Assembly (NCBI RefSeq): GCF_028765165.1
Contig: NZ_JARADB010000003.1
Location: 975,210-1,039,209 of the forward strand
Length of the DNA stretch: 64,000 nucleotides
Reading direction: 5' to 3'
Source of the DNA: Paenibacillus sp. MAHUQ-63
GTDB taxonomy: Bacteria > Bacillota > Bacilli > Paenibacillales > NBRC-103111
Below the pieces are notes generated by a model. It did not search any database and had not been told where the DNA came from. It saw only the letters and a list, made by a program, of their open reading frames with translations. A program made the translations under genes and the position numbers. Positions 43,566-51,646 of this stretch are shown here, piece by piece; the first letter of the stretch is position 1; each line of letters begins with the position of its first letter.

Positions 43566-45140
43566 TTATTTGATATCGATCATGATGGCGCCCTGCTTTT
43601 TGTTCCAACGATCGGTTGCTTCTTTAATAATTTCGTTGCCGCCTTTGGCTTTATATTCTTCGATGACTTTCGGCCAATCGGAAATCGGCTCTTTGCCATA
43701 GATCATTTTGATCATGTGATCGATGATGATTTTCGGACCTACGTCGGGCTGCGGTGCCGCTAGATCCGGGAATTTAGAGAACGTGCTCAGATCCGGATAG
43801 AACCCGATTCCTGGCAGCCCTTCCTTCGTCAGCACCGTATCAAATGCTTTCAACGTAGCTTTGCCGTCTTCATTGAGCATTAATCTCGGTTTGTTGTAAG
43901 TGGAATCATGCACAGCCCATAAGGTTCCGCTGCGGAAGCCTTCCTCATCCGTCTCTTCCTTCGTCGTCGGGAACTTATAGTTAATATTACCGGAGCTGTC
44001 TTTCGTGTACGTGTCTCCTTCGATACCGAAGGTGAAGAAGTTTTCGGCCTCCGGCGAAATCATCCACTCGAACATTTTCACGATGCCGGCTGCCGTTTCC
44101 TGCTTCACATTCTTGTTAATGAAGAACGTCCGGATCACCGGTGCGTAATAGAAGTATCCGCCTTTGCCCTCAGGTCCCTTCGGCGAGTCGATAATATCGA
44201 CCTTCGAGCCGGGAACGGCTTGCTGAATCTTCGTGCGGTAGCCCGGCAGCCCCGAAGCGTTCTGCGACCAAATGCCCGCCTTGCCTGATTCAATACTTTT
44301 GGTGAAATCGGTGGAAGAGACCGTCGCGAACTCTTTCGGAATCAGACCCTCGTCGTACATCGTTTTGAACGTTGTGAGTGCTTTCTGTACATTTTCCACA
44401 TCGAAAAATTTCGGAACAACCTGGCCGTTCACCAGCTCAAACTGGTCCTTATACGGCAACACATCGTATGCCCCGAGAACAACGTCAGCGTACTTGAAGT
44501 TTTCACGCATTTGATACGGACTCTCGACGCCCAGCTTCTTGAACGCCCGCAGCACATTCAGGAATTCATCCACCGTTTTCGGAGGCTGAAGGCCGGCTTT
44601 CTCCAGAAGGTCGGTGCGTATGTACGTAGAGCGGCGCGATGGATTGCTCAAATATTCCGGAATACCATATATTTTTCCGTTATATGAAACGCTGTCCCAA
44701 GCTGCTTTCGGAACGCTCTTAAGCAAATTTGGGGCATACTGCTTCAGCAGATCATCGAGCGGCATGAAAACACCGTTCTCGACGGAACCGGACATCGATT
44801 TGCTGCCAGGACCGCCAATGCTGCCGACCACATCCGGAATATCGTTGCTTGCGAACATGACGCCGAACTTGGCATCCTCCATCACCTTGACATCCAAATC
44901 CGTGTTGGTCAATTCCTCAAGCTTCAGCACCCATTTGTCCTTGTTCAAATCCGGCACACGGGTATGATAGCCTGTACTTACCGTCGTCGGGAACAGGATT
45001 GAGAACTTGACCGGTTCTTTCTTGGCGCCGGCGGACGGCTGCGAGGAAGCTTGTTCCGCTACCTTTCCTTCGGACGAACAGGCGGTGAGTGCGGAGGCCG
45101 CCATGATGACAGCCAGAGTGAGAGAGATCGTTTTTTTCAT
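43566..45140 (-). CDS. Sugar-binding lipoprotein, LplA type
   Basis: About 524 residues. Start chosen at the ATG at 45140 (MKKTISLTLAV): it begins a standard lipoprotein signal with lipobox ending at C21 (ASALTAC) and has AAGGGG before it, whereas the 20-codon extension of the frame has neither. Binding protein of the importer whose two permease genes lie directly upstream, yet it has its own promoter with the shared 37-bp motif and a candidate cre site, so its level can be set separately. Confidence 0.9.
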   Translation of the reverse strand: MKKTISLTLAVIMAASALTACSSEGKVAEQASSQPSAGAKKEPVKFSILFPTTVSTGYHTRVPDLNKDKWVLKLEELTNTDLDVKVMEDAKFGVMFASNDIPDVVGSIGGPGSKSMSGSVENGVFMPLDDLLKQYAPNLLKSVPKAAWDSVSYNGKIYGIPEYLSNPSRRSTYIRTDLLEKAGLQPPKTVDEFLNVLRAFKKLGVESPYQMRENFKYADVVLGAYDVLPYKDQFELVNGQVVPKFFDVENVQKALTTFKTMYDEGLIPKEFATVSSTDFTKSIESGKAGIWSQNASGLPGYRTKIQQAVPGSKVDIIDSPKGPEGKGGYFYYAPVIRTFFINKNVKQETAAGIVKMFEWMISPEAENFFTFGIEGDTYTKDSSGNINYKFPTTKEETDEEGFRSGTLWAVHDSTYNKPRLMLNEDGKATLKAFDTVLTKEGLPGIGFYPDLSTFSKFPDLAAPQPDVGPKIIIDHMIKMIYGKEPISDWPKVIEEYKAKGGNEIIKEATDRWNKKQGAIMIDIK

Positions 45141-45164
45141 ATAACCCCTTCTTTCCACATTGAT

Positions 45165-45178
45165 TGCAAGCGATTTCA
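45165..45178. promoter_or_regulatory. Candidate CcpA site (cre)
   Basis: TGCAAGCGATTTCA matches the cre pattern TGNAANCGNWNNCW at every fixed position. It lies between the -10 (45184-45189) and the start codon of the binding-protein gene, a place where bound CcpA would block transcription. Confidence 0.6.
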
Positions 45179-45183
45179 TCCTT

Positions 45184-45245
45184 ATCATAGCGACTGTCAT
45201 ATTTTTTCTGAATGTATAAATTTAAGGAGGTATGTCATTTTATAC
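45184..45245 (-). promoter_or_regulatory. Promoter with shared 37-bp motif, copy 3 (binding protein)
   Basis: The motif lies at 45209-45245 on the minus strand and the -10 TATGAT at 45184-45189, 19 bp behind it; the start codon follows 68 bp after the motif. It keeps all fixed positions (A3, A5-A8, ACA at 11-13, C17, AA at 23-24, CAT at 32-34). No -35 hexamer, as expected for an activator-dependent promoter. Confidence 0.65.
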
Positions 45246-45263
45246 GATTGGTACACCGATAGG

Positions 45264-46133
45264 TTAAGACTTGACAGATCCGACCATCATACCTTGAATA
45301 AAATGCTTCTGCAAGAACGGATATACGAGCAGGATCGGTACCGTAGCAACAACAATGACCGCCATTTTAATTCCTTCCGGTGACAGGAAGAGCATCAGCT
45401 CCGACGATACGTCCGATTGGCCAAACTGATCGGTAAATACAATTTCCCGCAGACGAACCTGGAGCGGAATCCAATTCCGGTTGTCAATATAGAAGACGGC
45501 TTCCGCATAGCGATTCCAATGTCCGACTGCGTACATAATGCCCATGGTGGCAAGTGCCGGTTTGGAAAGCGGAAGGACAATATTCCACAAGATGCGAAAC
45601 TCACCGCAGCCATCCATTCTGGCTGAATCCAGCAGCTCAATAGGCAGGTTCAGGAAAAACGACCGCATGACGAATAAATTAAACGCGCTGATGGCCATTG
45701 GGAGCATTAAGGCCCACAGCGTATTAAGAAGTCCAAGCTGTTTCACTAGCAAATAGTTCGGAATCAACGGTGCACTGAAAATGAGCGTGAATAGCACCAT
45801 GATCAGAATCGTTTTACGGAACAAATATTCAGGTCTGGATAACGGATAAGCCAGCGTCGTCGTCATAAATAAATTGATGAGCGTACCGAAAACGGTAAGG
45901 ACGATGCTGTTCCGGAACCCCAGCCAAATCGTCGGATCCTGCAGGATCAGCTTATAGCTGCCAAGTGTGAAGCCAACCGGCCACAACGATACTTGCCCTG
46001 CGTTAATGGCGACGTTGTTGCTCAAGGATTGAGCTATGATATGGATGAGCGGTAGTACCATACTTAAACCGAGTGCTGCGAGCAGTATAATATTGAAAAT
46101 ATTAAATATTTTATGGCCTCTAGTCATGATCAT
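45264..46133 (-). CDS. ABC permease, YtcP/LplC type
   Basis: About 289 residues, six membrane helices, EAA loop LLDSARMDGCGEFRILWNIV and the end FLQKHFIQGMMVGSVKS. The frame extends upstream to 46178, overlapping the previous gene, but AAAGGAGG lies nine bases before the ATG at 46133, which I take as start. Works with the LplB-type permease upstream and the lipoprotein downstream. Confidence 0.9.
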   Translation of the reverse strand: MIMTRGHKIFNIFNIILLAALGLSMVLPLIHIIAQSLSNNVAINAGQVSLWPVGFTLGSYKLILQDPTIWLGFRNSIVLTVFGTLINLFMTTTLAYPLSRPEYLFRKTILIMVLFTLIFSAPLIPNYLLVKQLGLLNTLWALMLPMAISAFNLFVMRSFFLNLPIELLDSARMDGCGEFRILWNIVLPLSKPALATMGIMYAVGHWNRYAEAVFYIDNRNWIPLQVRLREIVFTDQFGQSDVSSELMLFLSPEGIKMAVIVVATVPILLVYPFLQKHFIQGMMVGSVKS

Positions 46134-46161
46134 CGCGAGCTGCCTCCTTTCTTTCAGGCTA

Positions 46162-47118
46162 CTAATACAAGCCTTCACCGGTCATCTTTTTACTGAACGT
46201 GTTGCTAATCATGATTAAAGCTAAACCTACCACCGATTTGAACAACCCAATAGCGGTCGTATAGCTGTACTGTCGATCGACGAGTCCCGCGCGGTAGACG
46301 AACGTATCGATAATTTCCCCATTCTCGTTGTTAAGCGGGTTCAGGAAGACGAAGACGCGTTCGAAGCCAAAGTCGAGAAAGTTTCCGATGTGAAGCAAGA
46401 ACAGAATCACAATCGTAGGCAGAATCGTTGGTATGGTGATGGCAAACACCTGCCGAATTCGGCTGGCCCCATCGATTTGGGCGGCTTCGTACAGATCGGG
46501 GTTAATGCCTGCAATAGCAGCCAAGTAAATGATCGTGCCCCAACCGCTGTCCTTCCAAATGCCGGAGGAGATCAGAATCGTACGAATGTACTCGTTCTCT
46601 CCCAGGAAGTAAATCGGGTCAATTCCGAATAATCCGAGGAGATGATTGACGATCCCGGTAGACGGCGACAACACGCCGACGACAACCCCGCCAACGATAA
46701 CCCATGATAGAAAGTGCGGCATATAGACGACGGTTTGCACAATTCTTTTGTAGGTCAGCATCCGCAGCTCGTTAATGAGCAGGGCCAAAATAATGGGCAC
46801 CGGAAAGGCAAAGACCAAATCATAGATGCCGATCAAGATCGTATTTTTTAAAATCTGCAAAAACTCCGTGTACTGGAACATGCGATGGAAATTTTCGAGA
46901 CCGACCCAAGGGCTTCCCTTGATCCCTCTGAAAATGTTGTAGTTTTGAAAAGCAATAACGGATCCGAATAACGGGATATATTTAAAAAGCAAGAAATATA
47001 TAATTCCCGGCAACGAAATCACGTAAATCGGCCAATGCTTTCGCATAAAAGCCCATTTCTGACTCTGCGATGAGAATTCGTAAACCGTTCGATCGGATGG
47101 CTGAATTTTACTTGCCAT
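46162..47118 (-). CDS. ABC permease, LplB type
   Basis: 318 residues, six membrane helices with the LplB opening (VISLPGIIYFLLFKYIPLFG) and an EAA loop (YEAAQIDGASRIRQVFAITI). GGGGAGG before the ATG. It begins a transcription unit: the 130 bp upstream contain a copy of the shared 37-bp motif with a -10. Confidence 0.9.
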   Translation of the reverse strand: MASKIQPSDRTVYEFSSQSQKWAFMRKHWPIYVISLPGIIYFLLFKYIPLFGSVIAFQNYNIFRGIKGSPWVGLENFHRMFQYTEFLQILKNTILIGIYDLVFAFPVPIILALLINELRMLTYKRIVQTVVYMPHFLSWVIVGGVVVGVLSPSTGIVNHLLGLFGIDPIYFLGENEYIRTILISSGIWKDSGWGTIIYLAAIAGINPDLYEAAQIDGASRIRQVFAITIPTILPTIVILFLLHIGNFLDFGFERVFVFLNPLNNENGEIIDTFVYRAGLVDRQYSYTTAIGLFKSVVGLALIMISNTFSKKMTGEGLY

Positions 47119-47161
47119 GTTCTCCTCCCCTTCATGCCTGCAGCAGTTTGTGTACTTCTCT

Positions 47162-47223
47162 ATCTTACAAGAGTTATAAGCACTCAGGGATGGTGTAACT
47201 TATCGAGATATGTGTTTTTTTAC
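47162..47223 (-). promoter_or_regulatory. Promoter with shared 37-bp motif, copy 2 (permeases)
   Basis: Motif 47187-47223, -10 TAAGAT 47162-47167, spacer exactly 19 bp, start codon 68 bp behind the motif (same distance as in copy 3). Shares its first 8 bases and the seven-base CCATCCC end with copy 1. Confidence 0.65.
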
Positions 47224-47250
47224 GATCGACAGCCATGGAGAGAGCCTCTG

Positions 47251-48444
47251 TCAGGACTCTACACCATAGCGCTTCGCTGCACTTCGATACAACCAATCTT
47301 CAGCAATACGCAGTGCCAGGGCATGATCAATCCAGCCTGCTTCAATTTGATTCCACAGAAATTCGCTAACGAGCCGTTTTATGACGGTAATTTTGCCATA
47401 GCTCCACTCGATGCAGCGGGCATCGGAAACGATAAGCGAGCTTTTCATCGCAGGAAGCGCCTCCAAACGATACTGCATGCTGTCACGGTAGGTGCTCGCG
47501 CGGAAGTTGAACCACCAATGCCCTCCGACGTGCACATTCGGGAAATTCCATGCCGCCTGCACGATATCCAGATTGTTCATTTCGGAAGCTACAACGAGTT
47601 CGAACGGACAGCCATAGGCTTCGAACAAGGCGGACAACTTTAGGATGCGTGCGGGATCGTTAGCAGGAACAGCGGTTCCGCACCAGGAGCGTTCCACGCC
47701 GAGAAACAGCTGCACAAGCAGCCCCCTCTTCTCGGCTGCCGCTCCTACTTCGTGAAGCATCATCATCAGGATGTCATCTTTGGTGCTGCCCTGGCCGATG
47801 ACGACCTTGCGGTGGGCGCTGGCCTCGTATCTCGGCAGAGTCGTCATGATGCCTTGAATGCCATCCGCTTGATAGCTGTCGAACAGGTGCGCCAGGTTCC
47901 GGCATGTTTGTGCAAAAGCAGAGGCCGGGTCAGGCGAGGATTCGATCTCCTTGACCCATGCACCCAGCTTGCCGTCGATACGCGGGATGAGAATGGCATT
48001 CCGTTTCATGCCTTGAAACTCCGCATGCTCAGCAATGTTCACGACAAACTGCTGCGCTTGCATCCGGTCGGCTACTTCCTGTGCCCAGCCGGCATTAAGG
48101 TTGGACTGCCTTACGGCAGCATCCGCCTCCCGCACCGAGTCCTCGTCGCTGATCGTGATACCATAAAGATCACTGAAAATATGGGTAAACGCCATGTTCA
48201 TGAGCGTATTCCGCGTTCCATGGTAAGCCTCGAGGAACGCCGCAATGCGTTCATCCTCCGGGAGTTCCATGGGGGCTGCCGAATAGCCTGCCGCCTGCAT
48301 CTCACGGTGCAGCCAGAAATAATGGGCGACCTCCCAGAAATCCCTGGCAGCCAGACGGTCACCTACAAGGTGGGTGTGCGTATCCAGTACGGACATTTGC
48401 ATAATCCGCTTGGCAAACGTTTCCTTGCTAGCTTGCAGCTCCAT
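47251..48444 (-). CDS. Uronate-isomerase-like amidohydrolase
   Basis: About 397 residues of the amidohydrolase superfamily. The metal-binding H-x-H is H23-T-H25 (VLDTHTHL). The C-terminal part follows the uronate isomerase (UxaC) layout: NVHVGGHWWFNF, IVSDARCIEW, then a helical end. It is shorter than classical UxaC (about 465). It may isomerise a uronic acid (glucuronate or galacturonate) or be a related hydrolase. Start at 48444: GGAGG lies nine bases upstream, and the longer frame overlaps the reductase gene. It begins 4 bp behind that gene's stop. Confidence 0.75.
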   Translation of the reverse strand: MELQASKETFAKRIMQMSVLDTHTHLVGDRLAARDFWEVAHYFWLHREMQAAGYSAAPMELPEDERIAAFLEAYHGTRNTLMNMAFTHIFSDLYGITISDEDSVREADAAVRQSNLNAGWAQEVADRMQAQQFVVNIAEHAEFQGMKRNAILIPRIDGKLGAWVKEIESSPDPASAFAQTCRNLAHLFDSYQADGIQGIMTTLPRYEASAHRKVVIGQGSTKDDILMMMLHEVGAAAEKRGLLVQLFLGVERSWCGTAVPANDPARILKLSALFEAYGCPFELVVASEMNNLDIVQAAWNFPNVHVGGHWWFNFRASTYRDSMQYRLEALPAMKSSLIVSDARCIEWSYGKITVIKRLVSEFLWNQIEAGWIDHALALRIAEDWLYRSAAKRYGVES

Positions 48445-48448
48445 ACCT

Positions 48449-49450
48449 TCAAGCCTCCTTACCGGCGAGAATTTGATCGATGAGCGCCAGCTCTTCTTCC
48501 GAGAAATAGGTTTGCTGCAATGCGGCCACATTGTCATCCAATTGCTTCACTTTACTTGCCCCGATCAATGCTGAGGTAACTTGCCCGTTGCGCAGCACCC
48601 ATGCCAGAGCCATCTGAGCCAGACTTTGACCGCGTTCCTGCGCCAGAACATGTAATCTTCTTGACTTGGCGATCTTCTCCTCAGTAATATCTTCCGGTTT
48701 AAGAAAAACGCTGCCTCCGGCAGCGCGCGAATCAGCCGGAATATGTTCCAAATAACGGTCTGTAAGCAGCCCCCTGGCTAACGGGCTATACGCGATCGAC
48801 CCGATGCCTTCACGGGCCAGGAGCTCTTGCAGTCCCTGCTCCAAGCGTCTCTCGAACATGGAATAATGCACTTGGTGGATGACAAAGGGGGTCCCCAAGC
48901 TTTTCAATATGCGAGTGGCTTGCTCCGTTTGCTCCACGTTATAATTCGAAACGCCGACATATAGCGCTTTCCCCTGCCGGACAGCTTGATCCAAAGCACC
49001 CATCGTTTCTTCAAGCGGCGTTTCGGCATCGAAGCGATGGGAGTAGAAAATATCCACGTAATCCAACCCCATCCGTCTCAAGCTTTGGTCGAGACTGGCT
49101 AGCATGCTTTTCCGGGAACCCCGTTCACCGTAGGGTCCTTCCCACATCCGGTACCCCGCTTTGGAGGCGATGATCAACTCGTCGCGGTACGGATGCAAAT
49201 CCTTGCTCATAATTTGCCCGAACGTTTCTTCTGCAGAGCCTGCAGGAGGTCCGTAGTTGTTCGCCAAATCGTAATGCGTAATCCCCAAATCAAACGCATG
49301 GCGCGCCAGAGCTCTGCTGTTCTCGAAGGTATCTCTGCCTCCGAAATTGTGCCATAATCCTAGCGAGATCGGGGGAAGCTTAAGCCCGCTTTGCCCCGTT
49401 CGGGAGTAAGACATCTTCGAATACCGATGTTCATTTGCCATATAATTCAT
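48449..49450 (-). CDS. Aldo/keto reductase (YghZ/Kv-beta-like)
   Basis: 333 residues, TIM barrel. The full catalytic tetrad is visible: D61, Y66 (HYDLANNYG), K97 (IASKAG) and H138 (FYSHRFD). The C-terminal nucleotide site (SALIGASKVKQLDDN) fits NADPH. It probably reduces a sugar aldehyde released by the glycosidases next door. GGAGG before the ATG; it lies 35 bp behind the GH36-like gene. Confidence 0.9.
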   Translation of the reverse strand: MNYMANEHRYSKMSYSRTGQSGLKLPPISLGLWHNFGGRDTFENSRALARHAFDLGITHYDLANNYGPPAGSAEETFGQIMSKDLHPYRDELIIASKAGYRMWEGPYGERGSRKSMLASLDQSLRRMGLDYVDIFYSHRFDAETPLEETMGALDQAVRQGKALYVGVSNYNVEQTEQATRILKSLGTPFVIHQVHYSMFERRLEQGLQELLAREGIGSIAYSPLARGLLTDRYLEHIPADSRAAGGSVFLKPEDITEEKIAKSRRLHVLAQERGQSLAQMALAWVLRNGQVTSALIGASKVKQLDDNVAALQQTYFSEEELALIDQILAGKEA

Positions 49451-49484
49451 GCTTACAGCCTCCTAATGAAGTAAGAAATATGAG

Positions 49485-51266
49485 CTATAAAAGGTAAAGG
49501 GTGGCCATGCCTGAGGCGGGAACGTCAAGCTTATGCAGTCCTGCTGCCAGTTGAACGGACGAATCTTCCACAATATCTCCCGTGCATGTTTGGACGATCA
49601 CTCTGCATGCCGCGGTCGGCTTGCCGGATACGTCTAAAATCATTCCATTTTGCCTTCTTCCGTTGACCACGATCCACTTCCGCACGGAGCCGGTCGTTGG
49701 AAGAGGAACCACGCTGTCATAATACGTGACGACAATCCCCTGATCTCCTTTCACAGACCGGACAAGCGGGTACAAAAGCTCAGGGTTCATCGGTTCCATT
49801 GAGCCGTCCAGCAGCAATGCGCGATGCTCCTTCCAGAAAACAAGGTAGTGGGCAAGCATCGCCAAATGATCGTCCGGCAGCTTATCCAGCAGGACCGACA
49901 CTTGCGGAACGGAGAACAAACAGTTGATGAGCTGCAGCGCCGCACTTTCCACCGGTTCTTCCGGATGCCACATGATCATATCGGCATGAGCGGCCGTATC
50001 CCCGCAAATGAGCCGGATATCGATCGTCCGCACCCGGTTCTGGGTGCTATCGTTCGGGCAATCCGACGCCCGGAACATATTTCCGTACTTCCGCATGGCC
50101 GGGCCGACATACATTTGGCGGAATTCAATCATGATGTCCGGGTTGAGTTCCCGCAGCCTGCCGATGGAGTCCGTCAGGAGACGGTCGACCGCCGCCGGGA
50201 TCGATTCATAATCTTTGCCTTCTGCTTGTGAGGGGAGCTGCTGCTCCGGCGAATAGAATGTATCGATGAAATCAAGCTTAAAGCCGTCCAAGCCCCATGC
50301 GGTCACGGCCTCTTCATATTTCTGAATGATGTATTCTCTGACATCCGGGAATCTCGGATCGAGCACGGCAGCGCCGTGATTGTCGTTATACCGCAGGATC
50401 TTATCTTTGAAACGGTCCCACGCCTTACTGTATTTACCGATGAAGGGCACGGAATACCACAAAATAAATTTCATACCCAAGGTGTGAACAGCATCCACAT
50501 GCCGTTTCATATCGGGGAATTTCCCGTCATAAGCTTCCCAATCGCCGCAGTAGGCATATCCCCTGCGATGATCTTCCGTCTGCCACCCGTCGTCGACGAT
50601 AACGGCCTCCATCCCAAGCTTTTTCGCGAGGAGGCACTGCTGCTCAATGTGCTCATCCGTCACGCGCTGGTGCATGCTGTACCACGTGGAATACATCGGT
50701 TCTTTGGCAGAGTGAGGGACGAACGCCGGTGTATATTCCGGCATCCGGCTCCACCATTCCCCTACACCGCGCAAGCTTTCATAATAGGGAACATCTCTGG
50801 TATCCACGAGAAGCTTGGCTTCATAGGTCTGAAAAGGCGCCGTCTCTTCAACAAACAATTGAACCTTGCAGTGGAATTCAGCCGTCTCTTCGCTGATCGC
50901 TCCCGCATAGTGAACGGTATTGAGCGCATCGGAATAGGCAAAAGTGAGCCGGTTGCTGCCCTGGCTGTTGAATAACGCGTGAACCGGCGCGGATGCCGCC
51001 GCATTCGAACGGAAACCGCGCATCCAGTCGGCTTTGAAGCTTTTGTTCCGGTCATGTGCCGGATGCCAGCTGCCTTGAATGTCACAGGCGGGATGCGACC
51101 AGCGCAGTGTCAGCGAAGAAGGCGTTAGCGCTTCATCCGCTTCCAAGCGAAGCAGGATCAGATCGCGGCCGTCCCCGAGCTTATCTGCGGAAAGTGAAAC
51201 TCGGAAGCCCTGCTCCTCTACGGTCAAGTGAAACGTGTGCGTCTCCGTAGCTATGACCTTGTTCAT
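49485..51266 (-). CDS. GH36-type alpha-galactosidase-like protein
   Basis: 593 residues of the GH36/GH27 clan, divergent from the second GH36 enzyme of the locus. The nucleophile position is D332 in GFKLDFID and the acid/base D402 in RASDCPNDS. VIVDDGWQTEDHRRG is the usual barrel segment. Shorter than classical GH36 (about 730), with a reduced N-terminal domain. The sugar may be alpha-galactose or a related residue. Overlaps the cupin stop (ATGA, 51263-51266). Confidence 0.85.
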   Translation of the reverse strand: MNKVIATETHTFHLTVEEQGFRVSLSADKLGDGRDLILLRLEADEALTPSSLTLRWSHPACDIQGSWHPAHDRNKSFKADWMRGFRSNAAASAPVHALFNSQGSNRLTFAYSDALNTVHYAGAISEETAEFHCKVQLFVEETAPFQTYEAKLLVDTRDVPYYESLRGVGEWWSRMPEYTPAFVPHSAKEPMYSTWYSMHQRVTDEHIEQQCLLAKKLGMEAVIVDDGWQTEDHRRGYAYCGDWEAYDGKFPDMKRHVDAVHTLGMKFILWYSVPFIGKYSKAWDRFKDKILRYNDNHGAAVLDPRFPDVREYIIQKYEEAVTAWGLDGFKLDFIDTFYSPEQQLPSQAEGKDYESIPAAVDRLLTDSIGRLRELNPDIMIEFRQMYVGPAMRKYGNMFRASDCPNDSTQNRVRTIDIRLICGDTAAHADMIMWHPEEPVESAALQLINCLFSVPQVSVLLDKLPDDHLAMLAHYLVFWKEHRALLLDGSMEPMNPELLYPLVRSVKGDQGIVVTYYDSVVPLPTTGSVRKWIVVNGRRQNGMILDVSGKPTAACRVIVQTCTGDIVEDSSVQLAAGLHKLDVPASGMATLYLL

Positions 51267-51646
51267 ACAGTATCCCCCTGCTGCTGTTGGTTTTTATGAC
51301 GCAGAGGACCTGCATGGCACCATACCGTTACAATGGGATCTTCTTCACTTGAGTTCATATGATGGTCCTCTCCCGGCTCAACGATCACAATGTCCCCTGT
51401 AGCGATTGGGATATGCTCCCCGTTAATCTCCATCGTCCCGGTTCCCTGCATAATGATGAAGGCTTCGCAATCCCCGTGAATATGGTAGTCTCTGCCGTCC
51501 GGCCCGTCATTCGTATGGCTCCGTTCTCCTTGCTTGGCGAAGGCAAGACCGCCGGAAGACAAATATTGCCCAGGCAATACATCCTTTAAAATATGACCGC
51601 TAGTGACATTGCTCAACTCGCTCAAACGCAGCTTCCTCATGCTCAT
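51263..51646 (-). CDS. Cupin-domain protein
   Basis: 127 residues with one cupin barrel. Motif 1 is around DYHIHGDCEAFIIMQGTGTMEING and motif 2 around GDIVIVEPGEDHH, with His/Glu metal ligands. Such small cupins in sugar loci bind or isomerise sugars, but the exact role is open. Joined by 4-bp overlaps to both neighbouring glycosidase genes, so translation is coupled. Confidence 0.85.
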   Translation of the reverse strand: MSMRKLRLSELSNVTSGHILKDVLPGQYLSSGGLAFAKQGERSHTNDGPDGRDYHIHGDCEAFIIMQGTGTMEINGEHIPIATGDIVIVEPGEDHHMNSSEEDPIVTVWCHAGPLRHKNQQQQGDTV

